Of a stretch of 64,000 nt of DNA, positions 8,953-18,381 are shown one piece after another. The translations under genes and the position numbers were made by a program. The stretch lies in assembly GCF_021582875.1 (NCBI RefSeq), contig NZ_CP091138.1, forward strand, positions 868,001-932,000, in the 5' to 3' direction. The notes beneath the pieces were generated by a model. The model was not told where the DNA came from, ran no database searches, and saw only the letters and a program-made list of their open reading frames with translations. This DNA is from Microbacterium sp. KUDC0406. GTDB taxonomy: Bacteria > Actinomycetota > Actinomycetes > Actinomycetales > Microbacteriaceae. Numbering within the stretch: the first letter of the stretch is position 1; the number at the start of each line of letters is the position of its first letter.

Positions 8953-10326
8953 ATGCGACCCGACACCCCTCCGCCCGCGTTTCCGGCCGGCTTCCGCTGG
9001 TCGGCCGCGACCGCCGCGTTCCAGATCGAGGGTGCCCGTGGCGCGGACGGCCAGGGCCGCTCCATCTGGGACGACTTCGTCGAGACGCCGGGACGGGTGC
9101 GCGACGGGTCGACGGCGGAACCCGGGCCGGACAGTTACCACCGTTCGGCGGAGGATGTCGCGCTGCTCGCAGGACTCGGCGTCGACAGGTACCGCTTCTC
9201 GATCTCGTGGACGCGCGTGCATCCCGGCGGCAAGGGACCGGCGAACCCCGCCGGTCTGGCGTACTACGACCGTCTGGTCGACGCCCTGCTGGATGCCGGG
9301 ATCACCCCGTTCCCCACGCTGTACCACTGGGATCTGCCCAGCGAGCTCGAGGCGGAGAACGGGTGGCTGAACCGCGACACGGTCGCCCGCTTCGGGGACT
9401 ACGCGAGGACGGTGGCCACGACGCTCGGTGACCGCGTGAAGAACTGGTACACGGTCAACGAGGCGGTCTCCTCCGCGCTGCAGGGGTACGCGATCGGCGA
9501 GCTCGCGCCGGGGCGTCAGCTGCTGTTCGACGCGCCGCCAGCCGTGCACCACCAGCTGCTCGCGCATGGCACGGCCGCACGCATCCTGCACGAGCACGGG
9601 GCGGAGCAGGTCGGCATCGTGAACGATCACACCCTGGTGCTCCCGGAGGGGGAGCAGGACGCCGAGGCGGCGTACCTCTACGACCTGCTGCACAACCGGA
9701 TGTTCGCGGAGCCGGTGCTGCTCGGGACGTACCCCGATCTCGCACCGCTCGGGGCGGAGCTGCCGATCCTGGACGGCGATCTCGACACGATCGCGACGCC
9801 GTGCGAGTTCTACGGCGTGAACTACTACAACCCCACGACCATCCGCACGGCGGCGCCGGAGTCCCCGATCCCGTTCGAGCAGGTGCCGACGCCGGGAGCA
9901 TCGCATACGGGATTCGGCGAACTCTGGCCGATCGTCCCGCAGGCGCTGACGGCGTTCCTCGTCGACGCGAAGCAGCGCTACGGTGACGCGCTGCCGCCGG
10001 TGATCATCGGTGAGAACGGCGCATCGTTCCGTGAGCCGGATCGCACAGGCGGCGAGCTCGACGACGAGGCGCGGATCGCCTACCTCGACGGGCACGTCCG
10101 TGCCGTCGCCGGTGCGATCGCACAGGGCGTGCCGGTCGAGGAGTACACGGTCTGGAGCCTGCTCGACAACTTCGAGTGGGCGGACGGCTTCACCCAGAGG
10201 TTCGGCCTCGTGCACGTGGATCAGGAGACCTCGGCACGCACGCCGAAGGCCTCGTACGGCTGGTACCGGGACCTCATCGCGCAGGTCGGCACGGAAGCAC
10301 CGGTCAGGACAGGAGCACAGCGGTGA
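8953..10326 (+). CDS. GH1 family beta-glucosidase
   Basis: A cytoplasmic glycoside hydrolase family 1 enzyme of 457 residues that removes beta-linked glucose or galactose from the non-reducing end of sugars. It shows the N-terminal signature [15 protein letters not shown] (about 14-28), [19 protein letters not shown], the acid/base region YTVNEAVSS (about 165) and the nucleophile region IIGENGASF (about 355), followed by [13 protein letters not shown]. The acid/base motif reads NEA where most family members have NEP. A GAGGAGAA ribosome-binding site precedes the ATG. It overlaps the next transporter gene by four bases (GTGA), which suggests that the transporter imports its substrate. Confidence 0.93.
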   Translation: MRPDTPPPAFPAGFRWSAATAAFQIEGARGADGQGRSIWDDFVETPGRVRDGSTAEPGPDSYHRSAEDVALLAGLGVDRYRFSISWTRVHPGGKGPANPAGLAYYDRLVDALLDAGITPFPTLYHWDLPSELEAENGWLNRDTVARFGDYARTVATTLGDRVKNWYTVNEAVSSALQGYAIGELAPGRQLLFDAPPAVHHQLLAHGTAARILHEHGAEQVGIVNDHTLVLPEGEQDAEAAYLYDLLHNRMFAEPVLLGTYPDLAPLGAELPILDGDLDTIATPCEFYGVNYYNPTTIRTAAPESPIPFEQVPTPGASHTGFGELWPIVPQALTAFLVDAKQRYGDALPPVIIGENGASFREPDRTGGELDDEARIAYLDGHVRAVAGAIAQGVPVEEYTVWSLLDNFEWADGFTQRFGLVHVDQETSARTPKASYGWYRDLIAQVGTEAPVRTGAQR

Positions 10327-11571
10327 GCGGGAACGCGGCCACGAGGGTGGGGGCCGGCTGGCTCTCACTGTTCACTCTCGCCTGGCTGGCGATCTGGACC
10401 GTCCAGCTGACGCCGCTGCAGCTGCTGCTGCCGCTGCAGCTGGACACCAGTAACGCCGACGGTCACTGGGTGACAGGAGTGGTGTGGTCCGGCATCGTGC
10501 TGTCGGCCGGCGGCCTGGCCGGCATCATCGCCGCGCCCGCAGCAGGGCGACTGTCCGACCGTACCCGATCGCGCTGGGGCCGCCGCCGCCCCTGGGCGAT
10601 CGGCGGTTCGCTGGTCGCCGCGATCGGGCTCGTCGCCACCGGCTACGCACGCGAACCGTGGTCGGTCGGCGCGGCGTGGGTCGTCGTCTCGATCGGCCTG
10701 GCCGCGGCATCCGCCGCGTTCACCGCGATGATCGCCGACCAGCTCACCGAGCAGCGCGGGTCGGCATCCGCGGCGGCGAGCTCCGCGCAGGCCGTCGGCA
10801 TCGTGGTCGGCGTCGGGGCCGTCGTGCTGCTGGGCCTCGGCGTCACCGAGTCCTACTATGTGCTCGCCGGGTTCATCGCCGTGGTCGGTGCGGGGGCGGC
10901 CCTGCTGCTGCCCGATCCGGATCCCGCGCATGCGCTGCCGGTCGGCACGCAGGCGCGTCCCTCCTCGCTGCGCGACCCCGACTTCCTGTGGCTGCTGATC
11001 AGCAGACTCGTGGTGAACGTCGGCAACGCGCTGGGCACCTCGCTGCTGCTGTTCTTCCTGCTGTACGGCATCGGCGTGCCGTCCGCCGGAGGCAGAGGAC
11101 GACCTGCTCATCCTCATCGTGATCTACACCGTGTTCGTCGTGATCGCCTCGATCGTCGCGGGCATGATCTCGGATCGCACCGGAAGGCGCCGCGGTCTGA
11201 GCGTCGTCGCCGCGATCGTGCAGGCCGCGTCGGGCGTCGTGATCCTGGTGAGTCCCACGTTCCTGATGACGGCAGTCGCGGCGGCGATCATGGGCGCGGG
11301 GTACGGTGCGTACATGGCGGTGAGCCTGGCGTTCAGCACCGACCTGCTGCGCGATCCCGAGGACCACGCGCGCGATCTCGGCATCGTCAACGTCTCGGCG
11401 AACCTCGGTCAGCTGCTCGGGCCGCTGATCGGCGCCGGACTCGTCGCCCTGGTCGGCGGATTCTGGCTGCTGTTCGCCACGGCCGCGGTGCTGTCGCTCG
11501 CCGGGGCGTTCATGACGCTGATGGTGCGCCGTGTCCGATCGTCGCCAGCGCCACTCCCAGCACCGCGTTGA
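10323..11571 (+). CDS. MFS transporter, probably for sugars, one frameshift
   Basis: A major-facilitator-type permease of about 415 residues with roughly twelve membrane segments. It includes the loop RLSDRTRSRWGRRRPW between spans 2 and 3, a signature of MFS and sugar:cation symporters. The second half starts again with VIASIVAGMISDRTGRR, the matching loop of the second bundle. The frame changes at CCGG 11086-11089; removing one base gives GVPSAEAEDDLLILIV. The GTG start overlaps the beta-glucosidase stop, so the two are co-expressed and probably serve glycoside uptake and cleavage. The 3' end overlaps the convergent hydrolase gene by about 60 bases. Confidence 0.85.
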
Positions 11572-12243
11572 ACACCCGCGGGCGCATCGCGGTGACGAGA
11601 TGGGTGGTGCGCGGGACGATGATCAGCTCGGCCTGCGGGGCGAGCCGCCGGAACAGCCCCTCGTGCATCCGCAGCTGATCGAACTGGCCGTTCACCAGCC
11701 ACAGCGGGATGCGGATGCGCGCCACCGCAGCCGCGAGGTCGAGGCCCGCGAGGCTCCGCAGCGCGACGTCCTGGGCATCGAGCGCGAAGCCGCCGGCTCC
11801 GAAGTCGGCGCGCGTGTCGATCGGGATCGTCGCCTCCAGCACGCGTTCCGAGAGCCACTGGCCGCGCCCGGGCAGCCTGTCCATCGCTCCGGCCAGCAAC
11901 CGGTACGCCTGCAGCGCGGTGCCGCGGGGGAGCGCCGTACAGGACGCGGCGATGAGCGCGGTGACCGGGGCGGCTCCTCACCGCCGGTGTAGGCGAGCGA
12001 GAGCAGCCCGCCCATCGAATGGCCGACCAGCAGCACCGGGCCGTGGGACGCGGCATCCCGCACGGCGTGATCGATCGTCGACAGGGCCTCGTGCAGCGTG
12101 AAGTCCTCGTCCATGCGCGTGCCGTGACCGGGCAGATCGACGGCGACGGCGGGGATGTCGAGGTCGTCGAGGTATGCCAGCTGCGAGCGCCACATGGTCG
12201 CCGACGTGCGGATGCCGTGCACGAGAACGACCTGTGGCGTCAT
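11510..12243 (-). CDS. Alpha/beta hydrolase, one frameshift
   Basis: An alpha/beta-fold hydrolase of about 245 residues. The N-terminal half has the oxyanion region VVLVHGIRTSATMW (about 5-18), DLPGHG (about 37-42) and the nucleophile elbow VGHSMGGLLS (about 73-82, Ser in GHSMG). The second half carries IPLWLVNGQFDQL (acid region) and IIVPRTTHLV (catalytic His). The frame changes at GGGG 11967-11970 (CCCC on the coding strand); one more base rejoins the halves. Its ATG is 28 bases after the lepA stop, with a palindromic repeat between. The substrate cannot be predicted; esterase or lipase-like activity is likely. Confidence 0.82.
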
Positions 12244-12246
12244 GAT

Positions 12247-12269
12247 GGGTCCCTGAGCCTGTCGAAGGG
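12247..12269. repeat. 23-bp palindromic repeat between lepA and hydrolase
   Basis: A consensus copy (starts GGGTCCCTGAG, ends TGTCGAAGGG). It fills almost the whole 28-base gap between the lepA stop and the hydrolase start. Confidence 0.88.
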
Positions 12270-12271
12270 TG

Positions 12272-14143
12272 CTACTTCTTGTCCTTGCCCTCGACGTCGC
12301 CCGACAGCGCGGCGATGAACGCCTCCTGGGGGACCTCGACGCGGCCGACCATCTTCATGCGCTTCTTGCCCTCCTTCTGCTTCTCGAGCAGCTTGCGCTT
12401 GCGGGTGATGTCGCCGCCGTAGCACTTGGCCAGCACGTCCTTGCGGATCGCGCGGATGTTCTCGCGGGCGATGATGCGCGCGCCGATCGCCGCCTGGATC
12501 GGCACCTCGAACTGCTGGCGGGGGATGAGCTTGCGCAGCCGCTCGGTCATCATCGTGCCGTATGCGTAGGCCTTGTCACGGTGCACGATCGAGCTGAAGG
12601 CGTCGACCTTCTCGCCCTGCAGCAGGATGTCCACCTTGACCAGGTCGGCCTCCTGCGAGCCGTTCGGCTCGTAGTCCAGTGAGGCATAGCCCTGGGTGCG
12701 GGACTTCAGCTGGTCGAAGAAGTCGAACACGATCTCGCCGAGCGGCATGTTGTAGCGCAGCTCGACGCGCTCCTCGGAGAAGTACTCCATGCCCAACAGC
12801 GAACCGCGGCGGGACTGGCAGAGTTCCATCACCGTGCCGACGTAGTCCTTCGGCAGCAGGATCGCGGCCTTCACCATGGGCTCGGTGACGGCGCCGATAC
12901 GCCCGTCCGGGTACTCGCTCGGGTTGGTGACCGTGACGGTCTCACCGGTGTCGCTGGTGAGCACCTCGTAGATCACGCTGGGGGCCGTGGTGATCAGGTC
13001 GAGGCCGAACTCGCGGGAGAGCCGCTCGGTGATGATCTCGAGGTGGAGCAGGCCGAGGAACCCGCAGCGGAAGCCGAAGCCGAGGGCGACGGAGGTCTCC
13101 GGCTCGTACTGCAGCGACGCGTCGGAGAGCTTCAGCTTGTCGAGCGCCTCGCGGAGCTCGGCGTAGTCGCTGCCGTCGATCGGGTAGATGCCCGAGAACA
13201 CCATCGGCTTCGGATCGGTGTAGCCGGGCAGGGCGTCGGACGCCGGCTTGCGCGCCGTGGTCACGGTGTCGCCGACCTTCGACTGACGCACGTCCTTCAC
13301 GCCGGTGATCAGGTAGCCCACTTCGCCGACGCCGAGGCCCTTGGTGGGGATCGGCTCGGGGCTGGAGACGCCGATCTCGAGGAGCTCGTGGTTCGCGCCG
13401 GTCGACATCATCTGGATGCGCTCGCGGGGCTGCAGCGAGCCGTCGACCATGCGCACGTAGGTCACGACGCCGCGGTAGGCGTCGTAGACCGAGTCGAAGA
13501 TCATGGCGCGGGCGGGAGCGTCGGCCCGGCCGACAGGAGCGGGGATCTGCTCGACGATGCGGTCGAGCAGATCCTCTACACCGGCGCCGGTCTTGCCGGA
13601 GACGCGCAGGACGTCGTCCGGGCTGCCGCCGATGAGGTCGGCGAGCTCCTTGGCGTACTTCTCCGGCTCGGCGGCCGGCAGGTCGATCTTGTTCAACACC
13701 GGGATGATCGTGAGATCGTTCTCGAGCGCGAGATAGAGATTGGCGAGGGTCTGCGCCTCGATGCCCTGCGCGGCGTCGACGAGCAGGATCGCACCCTCGC
13801 ACGCCGCGAGCGAACGCGACACCTCGTACGTGAAGTCCACGTGACCGGGGGTGTCGATCATGTTGAGCGCGTACGTCTGGGTCCCTGAGCCTGTCGAAGG
13901 GTCGTGGGCCCACGGCATGCGCACGGCCTGGCTCTTGATCGTGATGCCGCGCTCGCGCTCGATGTCCATGCGGTCGAGGTACTGGGCGCGCATGTCCCGC
14001 TCGGCGACCACGCCGGTGATCTGCAGCATCCGGTCGGCGAGGGTCGACTTGCCGTGGTCGATGTGGGCGATGATGCAGAAGTTGCGGATCTGCGCAGGCG
14101 GCGTGGAGGCCGGCTGGTGCGGGGTGAGGGCGCGTGGTGACAT
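12272..14143 (-). CDS. lepA: Elongation factor 4 (LepA), with repeat-derived insertion
   Basis: Translational GTPase of 623 residues that acts on stalled or mistranslocated ribosomes. The G domain shows [10 protein letters not shown] (G1, about 25-34), [16 protein letters not shown] (G3, about 97-112) and NKID (G4), followed by EF-G-like domains and the LepA-specific C-terminal domain ending at a Lys-rich tail. A nine-residue stretch, DPSTGSGTQ, lies just before [12 protein letters not shown] (about residues 79-90). It is encoded by a 23-bp palindromic repeat and looks like an in-frame insertion in a surface loop of the G domain. A TAGAAT -10 box lies nine bases upstream of the ATG. Confidence 0.95.
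   Translation of the reverse strand: MSPRALTPHQPASTPPAQIRNFCIIAHIDHGKSTLADRMLQITGVVAERDMRAQYLDRMDIERERGITIKSQAVRMPWAHDPSTGSGTQTYALNMIDTPGHVDFTYEVSRSLAACEGAILLVDAAQGIEAQTLANLYLALENDLTIIPVLNKIDLPAAEPEKYAKELADLIGGSPDDVLRVSGKTGAGVEDLLDRIVEQIPAPVGRADAPARAMIFDSVYDAYRGVVTYVRMVDGSLQPRERIQMMSTGANHELLEIGVSSPEPIPTKGLGVGEVGYLITGVKDVRQSKVGDTVTTARKPASDALPGYTDPKPMVFSGIYPIDGSDYAELREALDKLKLSDASLQYEPETSVALGFGFRCGFLGLLHLEIITERLSREFGLDLITTAPSVIYEVLTSDTGETVTVTNPSEYPDGRIGAVTEPMVKAAILLPKDYVGTVMELCQSRRGSLLGMEYFSEERVELRYNMPLGEIVFDFFDQLKSRTQGYASLDYEPNGSQEADLVKVDILLQGEKVDAFSSIVHRDKAYAYGTMMTERLRKLIPRQQFEVPIQAAIGARIIARENIRAIRKDVLAKCYGGDITRKRKLLEKQKEGKKRMKMVGRVEVPQEAFIAALSGDVEGKDKK
13879..13901. repeat. 23-bp palindromic repeat inside lepA
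   Basis: A consensus copy (GGGTCCCTGAG at one end, TGTCGAAGGG at the other) lies inside the lepA coding sequence. Read on the coding strand it encodes PSTGSGT. The neighbouring codons are normal LepA sequence, so it is an in-frame insertion that the protein tolerates. Confidence 0.9.
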
Positions 14144-14382
14144 GTCCGCTCGATTCTACGTGGGCGGGGAGCGGATGCTCGATTCCGGTGAGTCGGTGAT
14201 AGTCTCGCGAAGTTGCCCACCCCGATCCGGTGACACCGGGTCTCATCCGGGGCACGACTCCGTAACAGTCACGTACGCCGCGTTTGCGCGGCGGGCGTTC
14301 GTCGGGTGATGCTTGTAGCTATCCGACTCAGCGCAGCGTCGGCGATCCCGTGCGCGCCTGTAAAGAGAAAGAATCATCAACC
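14144..14382 (+). promoter_or_regulatory. Upstream region of the peptide ABC operon
   Basis: A 239-base gap between divergent lepA and the ABC importer. It holds a possible -10 (GATAGT near 14198) and two stem-loops: one formed by CCCCG and CGGGG arms (about 14220-14256) and one by GCCGCG/CGCGGC (about 14277-14292). No known riboswitch fold was recognised, so the leader could be regulatory or simply structured by its GC content. Confidence 0.3.
14153..14158 (-). promoter_or_regulatory. Predicted -10 box of lepA
   Basis: TAGAAT on the minus strand, nine bases before the lepA ATG. The leader would be only a few bases long, or absent. Confidence 0.4.
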
Positions 14383-15366
14383 TTGATCAAGTATCTCGTG
14401 CGCCGCTCTCTTGGCTGGCTGCTCATGATCGCGGTCGCGGCCAACGTCACGTACTTCCTCGCCTGGGGCTTCCTCGACCCTCGCAGCAATTACGTCGGAC
14501 GCCGGCCCCCGCTCACACCCGAGCAGATCGACAACGTCCTCATTCCGCGCAACCTCAGCGACACCATCCCGCTCGTGCAGCGCTGGTGGAACTGGTTCAG
14601 CGGGATCCTGTTCCACTGGGACTGGGGCGTGAGCCCCACGGGGGAGTCGGTGAACGCCCAGGTGGCCTACCGGATGTGGGTCAGCGCAGAGCTCGTGCTC
14701 GGCGCGACGATCATCGCGGCGGTGCTCGGCATCTGGATCGGTGTGTACACGGCTTCCCGGCAGTACAAGCTCGCCGACCGCATCGGTCAGGCGACCTCGA
14801 TCGTCACGATGAACATCAACATCATCGTGGCGGGCCTCGCGGTCGTGCTGCTGGCCATCAACTTCAACGAGTGGCTCGGCGTTCGCGTGTTCTACGTCAC
14901 GGGCTCGTCCAGTCCCGGCGTCACCGGGTTCTTCCCCACTCTCGTGGACACGCTGCAGCACGTGACGCTGCCGACGATCGCGCTGGTCATCGTCGGCTAC
15001 GCGCAGTACCACTTCCTGCAGCGCTCCCTGCTGCTCGACAACATCAAGGCAGACTACGTCCGCACGGCGCGGGCGAAGGGCCTCACCAAGGAGCAGGCGA
15101 TCCGCAAGCACGCGCTGCGGACGTCGATGATCCCGGTCGCCACCCAGGTGGCGTTCACGATCCCGGCGATCTTCACCGGCGGAATCCTGACGGAGACGAT
15201 CTTCGCCTGGCAGGGCATGGGTCGCTACTTCCTGCAGACCATCAACAGCAACGACATCAACGGCGTCGTCGCCGTGGCCGCGTTCGGTGCCGTTCTGACC
15301 GCGATCGGCGCTCTGCTCGCAGACATCGCCGTCGTCGTCCTCGACCCGCGAGTGAGGGTGAGCTGA
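14383..15366 (+). CDS. Peptide-type ABC transporter permease (DppB-like)
   Basis: The first permease of an oligopeptide/dipeptide-class importer, 327 residues and about six membrane spans. It has the DppB-type N terminus (YLVRRSLGWLLMIAVAANVTY) and the EAA loop that contacts the ATPase (DYVRTARAKGLTKEQAIRKHALR, about residues 224-246). I chose the TTG at 14383 because it gives the usual N terminus after an AAAGAGAAAG ribosome-binding site; an in-frame GTG at 14350 is the alternative. The downstream permease starts one base after its stop. Confidence 0.88.
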   Translation: MIKYLVRRSLGWLLMIAVAANVTYFLAWGFLDPRSNYVGRRPPLTPEQIDNVLIPRNLSDTIPLVQRWWNWFSGILFHWDWGVSPTGESVNAQVAYRMWVSAELVLGATIIAAVLGIWIGVYTASRQYKLADRIGQATSIVTMNINIIVAGLAVVLLAINFNEWLGVRVFYVTGSSSPGVTGFFPTLVDTLQHVTLPTIALVIVGYAQYHFLQRSLLLDNIKADYVRTARAKGLTKEQAIRKHALRTSMIPVATQVAFTIPAIFTGGILTETIFAWQGMGRYFLQTINSNDINGVVAVAAFGAVLTAIGALLADIAVVVLDPRVRVS

Positions 15367-15367
15367 C

Positions 15368-16300
15368 ATGACCACCGACATGATCGACCCCGCCGTCCAG
15401 CCGCCGGTCGGCCCGGACACCACCGCGGAGCGCACCGCGGGCAAGCCGCTCTCGAAGTGGACCCTCTACACGCGCCGCTTCATGCGCAACAAGCCCGCCG
15501 TCGGCGGCATCATCGTGTTCATCGTGCTGGTGCTGTTCGCGGTCCTCGGGCCGGTGTTCTCGCCGTACGCGGTGAGTGACATGGACTTCCTGAACCTCAG
15601 CACCCCGCCGTCCGCGGAGCACTGGTTCGGCACGAACGCCTCGGGCAACGACACCTACACCCAGACCGCCGTCGGTCTGCAGCGCTCGTTGATGATCGCG
15701 CTCGTGGTATCGATCGGCACGACGGTGATCTCCGCGCTGGTCGGCACCGCCGCCGCCTACTTCGGCGGATGGACCGAGCGCATCTCGCTGCTGATCATCC
15801 ACTTCATGATGGTCGTCCCCACCTTCCTGCTGCTGTCGATCATCTCGAACGACTCCGGCGGCGACTGGCGCGTGATCTCGCTCGTGATGATCTTCGTGAG
15901 CTGGTTCTTCCCCGCCCGCATCATCTGGACGCTCACGCTGTCGGTGCGCGAGCGCGAGTACGTGCAGGCAGCGCGCTACATGGGCGTGCGCGGCATGCGA
16001 ACGGTCGTGCGGCACCTCATCCCGAACATCGGCTCGCTGCTGGTGATCAACTTCACCCTCGGCATCGTGGCGGCCGTCACCACCGAGACCGGCCTCTCGT
16101 TCATCGGCTTCGGCGTGAAGATCCCCGACGTCTCGCTGGGCTCCCTGATCGGTGAGGGCAGCGGCACGATCACGAGCGCACCGTGGCTGTTCTACTTCCC
16201 GGCTCTCGCTCTGACGCTGCTGACCGTGTCCATGGCGCTCGTCGCCGACGGCCTCCGTGACGCCCTCGATCCCACCTCGGCGGCAGGAGGCCGCGCATGA
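15368..16300 (+). CDS. Peptide-type ABC transporter permease (DppC-like)
   Basis: The second permease, 310 residues. It has an N-terminal OppC-N segment (LYTRRFMRNKPAVGGIIVF, about 37-55) and the binding-protein-dependent transport domain with the EAA loop (REREYVQAARYMGVRGMRTV, about 196-215). About six membrane spans are predicted. It pairs with the preceding permease to form the channel. The gene starts one base after its neighbour and overlaps the ATPase gene by four bases (ATGA), so the operon is tightly coupled. Confidence 0.9.
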   Translation: MTTDMIDPAVQPPVGPDTTAERTAGKPLSKWTLYTRRFMRNKPAVGGIIVFIVLVLFAVLGPVFSPYAVSDMDFLNLSTPPSAEHWFGTNASGNDTYTQTAVGLQRSLMIALVVSIGTTVISALVGTAAAYFGGWTERISLLIIHFMMVVPTFLLLSIISNDSGGDWRVISLVMIFVSWFFPARIIWTLTLSVREREYVQAARYMGVRGMRTVVRHLIPNIGSLLVINFTLGIVAAVTTETGLSFIGFGVKIPDVSLGSLIGEGSGTITSAPWLFYFPALALTLLTVSMALVADGLRDALDPTSAAGGRA

Positions 16301-18240
16301 GCACTGCAGCATCCAGCAACGTCCTCTCCGTCCGCGACCTCAAGGTCAGCTTCGCCTCCGAGGCCGGGCGCGTCGACGCCGTGCGCGGCGTCTCCTTCGA
16401 CCTCGAGGCGGGCAAGACGCTCGGCATCGTGGGCGAGTCGGGCTCCGGCAAGTCGGTCACGTCGCTCGCGATCATGGGTCTCCTCGATGAGAACGCCAAG
16501 GTCACCGGCTCGATCGTGTTCGACGGCCAGGAGCTGCTCGGCAAGACCGACAAGCAGATGTCGGTCATCCGCGGCAACGGCATGGCGATGGTCTTCCAGG
16601 ATCCGCTGACCTCGCTCACTCCGGTGTACACGATCGGCGACCAGCTGATCGAGGCGCTGACCGTGCACCGCAACCTCTCCAAGGCCGATGCCGAGGCGCG
16701 TGCGCTCGAACTGATGAAGCTGGTCGGGATCACGAGCCCCGAGAAGCGGATGAAGTCCTTCCCGCACGAGTTCTCGGGCGGCATGCGCCAGCGCATCGTG
16801 ATCGCGATCGCGATGGCCAACAACCCGAAGCTCATCATCTGCGACGAGCCGACCACGGCGCTCGACGTCACGATCCAGGCGCAGATCCTCGATCTGATCG
16901 AGAAGGCCCAGGACGAGACCGGTGCGGCCGTGATCATGATCACCCACGACATGGGCGTGGTGGCGCGCACCGCCGACGACGTCATCGTGATGTACGCGGG
17001 CAAGCCGGTCGAGCACGCCGAGGCTCGCGAGCTCTTCCACCGCACCCGCATGCCGTACTCGATCGGCCTTCTGGGCGCGATCCCGCGCGTCGACAAGGCC
17101 GAGAAGGAGCCGCTGGTCCCGATCAAGGGCAATCCGCCGCTGCTGATCGACCTGCCCGATGCCTGCCCGTTCGCCAACCGCTGCCCCATCGCGGTCGCGG
17201 CGTGCGTCGAGCGCGAGCCCGATCTGGTCTCGATCGACACCGGCAGCGGTGAGTTCCACCAGGCCGCCTGCATCCGTGCCGATGAGATCTCGGACGACGG
17301 CCTGATCGGCGGTCTGCCGGTGTACCCCGTGCACGAGGTCCCGGAGAGCGATCTGACCCGCACGCCGCGCGAGGAGCGTCCGGTCACGCTCGAGGTCCGC
17401 AACATGACCAAGACGTTCCCGCTCCTCAAGGGGGCGCTGTTCAAGCGCAAGGTCGGTGAGGTCCACGCGGTCAAGGGCATCAGCTTCGACGTCCGCGAGG
17501 GCGAGACGATGGCGATCGTGGGCGAGTCCGGCAGCGGCAAGACCACCACGCTGCTGCAGATCATGGACTTCGCCAAGCAGGAGGACGGCGACCTGATCAT
17601 CGCCGGCACCAACGTCGACGACATCAAGCACGGTGCACACGAGCGCGCGCTGCGACGCGACATCCAGATCGTGTTCCAGGACCCGATGGGCGCGCTGGAC
17701 CCGCGCATGACCGTCACCGACATCATCGCCGAGCCGCTCTACGCGATCGGCACGTCGAAGAAGGACGCGCTCGTGCGCGTCATGGAGCTGATGGACCTCG
17801 TCGGGCTGAATCCCGCGCACCGAGACCGGTTCCCCGGAGCCTTCTCGGGCGGTCAGCGCCAGCGCATCGGCATCGCCCGCGCGCTGTCGACGAATCCGAA
17901 GATCGTCGTCCTCGACGAGCCGGTGTCTGCGCTGGACGTGTCGATCCAGGCCGGCGTCATCAACCTGCTCGACGAGCTGAAGGTCAAGCTCGGGCTCTCG
18001 TACCTGTTCGTGGCGCACGACCTCTCCGTGGTGCGGCACATCGCGGACCGAGTCGCCGTGATGTACCTCGGCGAGTTCGTGGAGCACGGCGACGTCGACG
18101 ACGTGTTCGACAGTCCGCAGCATCCGTACACCCAGGCGCTGCTGTCGGCGATCCCCGTCCCCGACCCGGACATCGAGCGCACGCGCCAGCGCGTCGTCTT
18201 CGACCCGGAGACGATGTCGACCCGCCCGGCGACCGTCTGA
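16297..18240 (+). CDS. Fused double ATPase of the peptide ABC importer (DppD-DppF)
   Basis: A 647-residue protein holding two complete ATPases of the OppD/OppF type. Domain 1 (about 5-330) has Walker A GESGSGKSV, signature FSGGMRQR, Walker B LIICDEPTTALD, and a Cys-rich OppD C-terminal segment (CPFANRCPIAVAAC). Domain 2 (about 365-640) has GESGSGKTT, FSGGQRQR and IVVLDEPVSALD. The fusion fixes a 1:1 ratio of the two ATPases. The second copy shows the usual QDPMGALDPRMTV box. It follows both permeases with a four-base overlap. Confidence 0.93.
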   Translation: MSTAASSNVLSVRDLKVSFASEAGRVDAVRGVSFDLEAGKTLGIVGESGSGKSVTSLAIMGLLDENAKVTGSIVFDGQELLGKTDKQMSVIRGNGMAMVFQDPLTSLTPVYTIGDQLIEALTVHRNLSKADAEARALELMKLVGITSPEKRMKSFPHEFSGGMRQRIVIAIAMANNPKLIICDEPTTALDVTIQAQILDLIEKAQDETGAAVIMITHDMGVVARTADDVIVMYAGKPVEHAEARELFHRTRMPYSIGLLGAIPRVDKAEKEPLVPIKGNPPLLIDLPDACPFANRCPIAVAACVEREPDLVSIDTGSGEFHQAACIRADEISDDGLIGGLPVYPVHEVPESDLTRTPREERPVTLEVRNMTKTFPLLKGALFKRKVGEVHAVKGISFDVREGETMAIVGESGSGKTTTLLQIMDFAKQEDGDLIIAGTNVDDIKHGAHERALRRDIQIVFQDPMGALDPRMTVTDIIAEPLYAIGTSKKDALVRVMELMDLVGLNPAHRDRFPGAFSGGQRQRIGIARALSTNPKIVVLDEPVSALDVSIQAGVINLLDELKVKLGLSYLFVAHDLSVVRHIADRVAVMYLGEFVEHGDVDDVFDSPQHPYTQALLSAIPVPDPDIERTRQRVVFDPETMSTRPATV

Positions 18241-18381
18241 CACCCCGGCGATATCACCGAAAGATCACAGTCGATCACCGTCCGATAACAGTTAGCCGAG
18301 ATTCACTCTCTGGCGCACTTGTTGACGGACGATGCTGACTATCGTTCCCCTTATGACACGCCGAAAGGCGAAAGGAGCACC
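18241..18381 (+). promoter_or_regulatory. Gap upstream of the binding-protein gene
   Basis: A 141-base, relatively AT-rich gap inside the ABC locus. A possible promoter for extra binding-protein expression is TTGTTG (18320-18325) with TATCGT (18341-18346), spacing 15. A strong AAAGGAG ribosome-binding site precedes the ATG. The promoter is only a guess from pattern. Confidence 0.3.

Noticed and set aside
14144-14382. Riboswitch upstream of the peptide ABC operon
   Set aside because: Two stem-loops are visible, but no conserved riboswitch core could be recognised.
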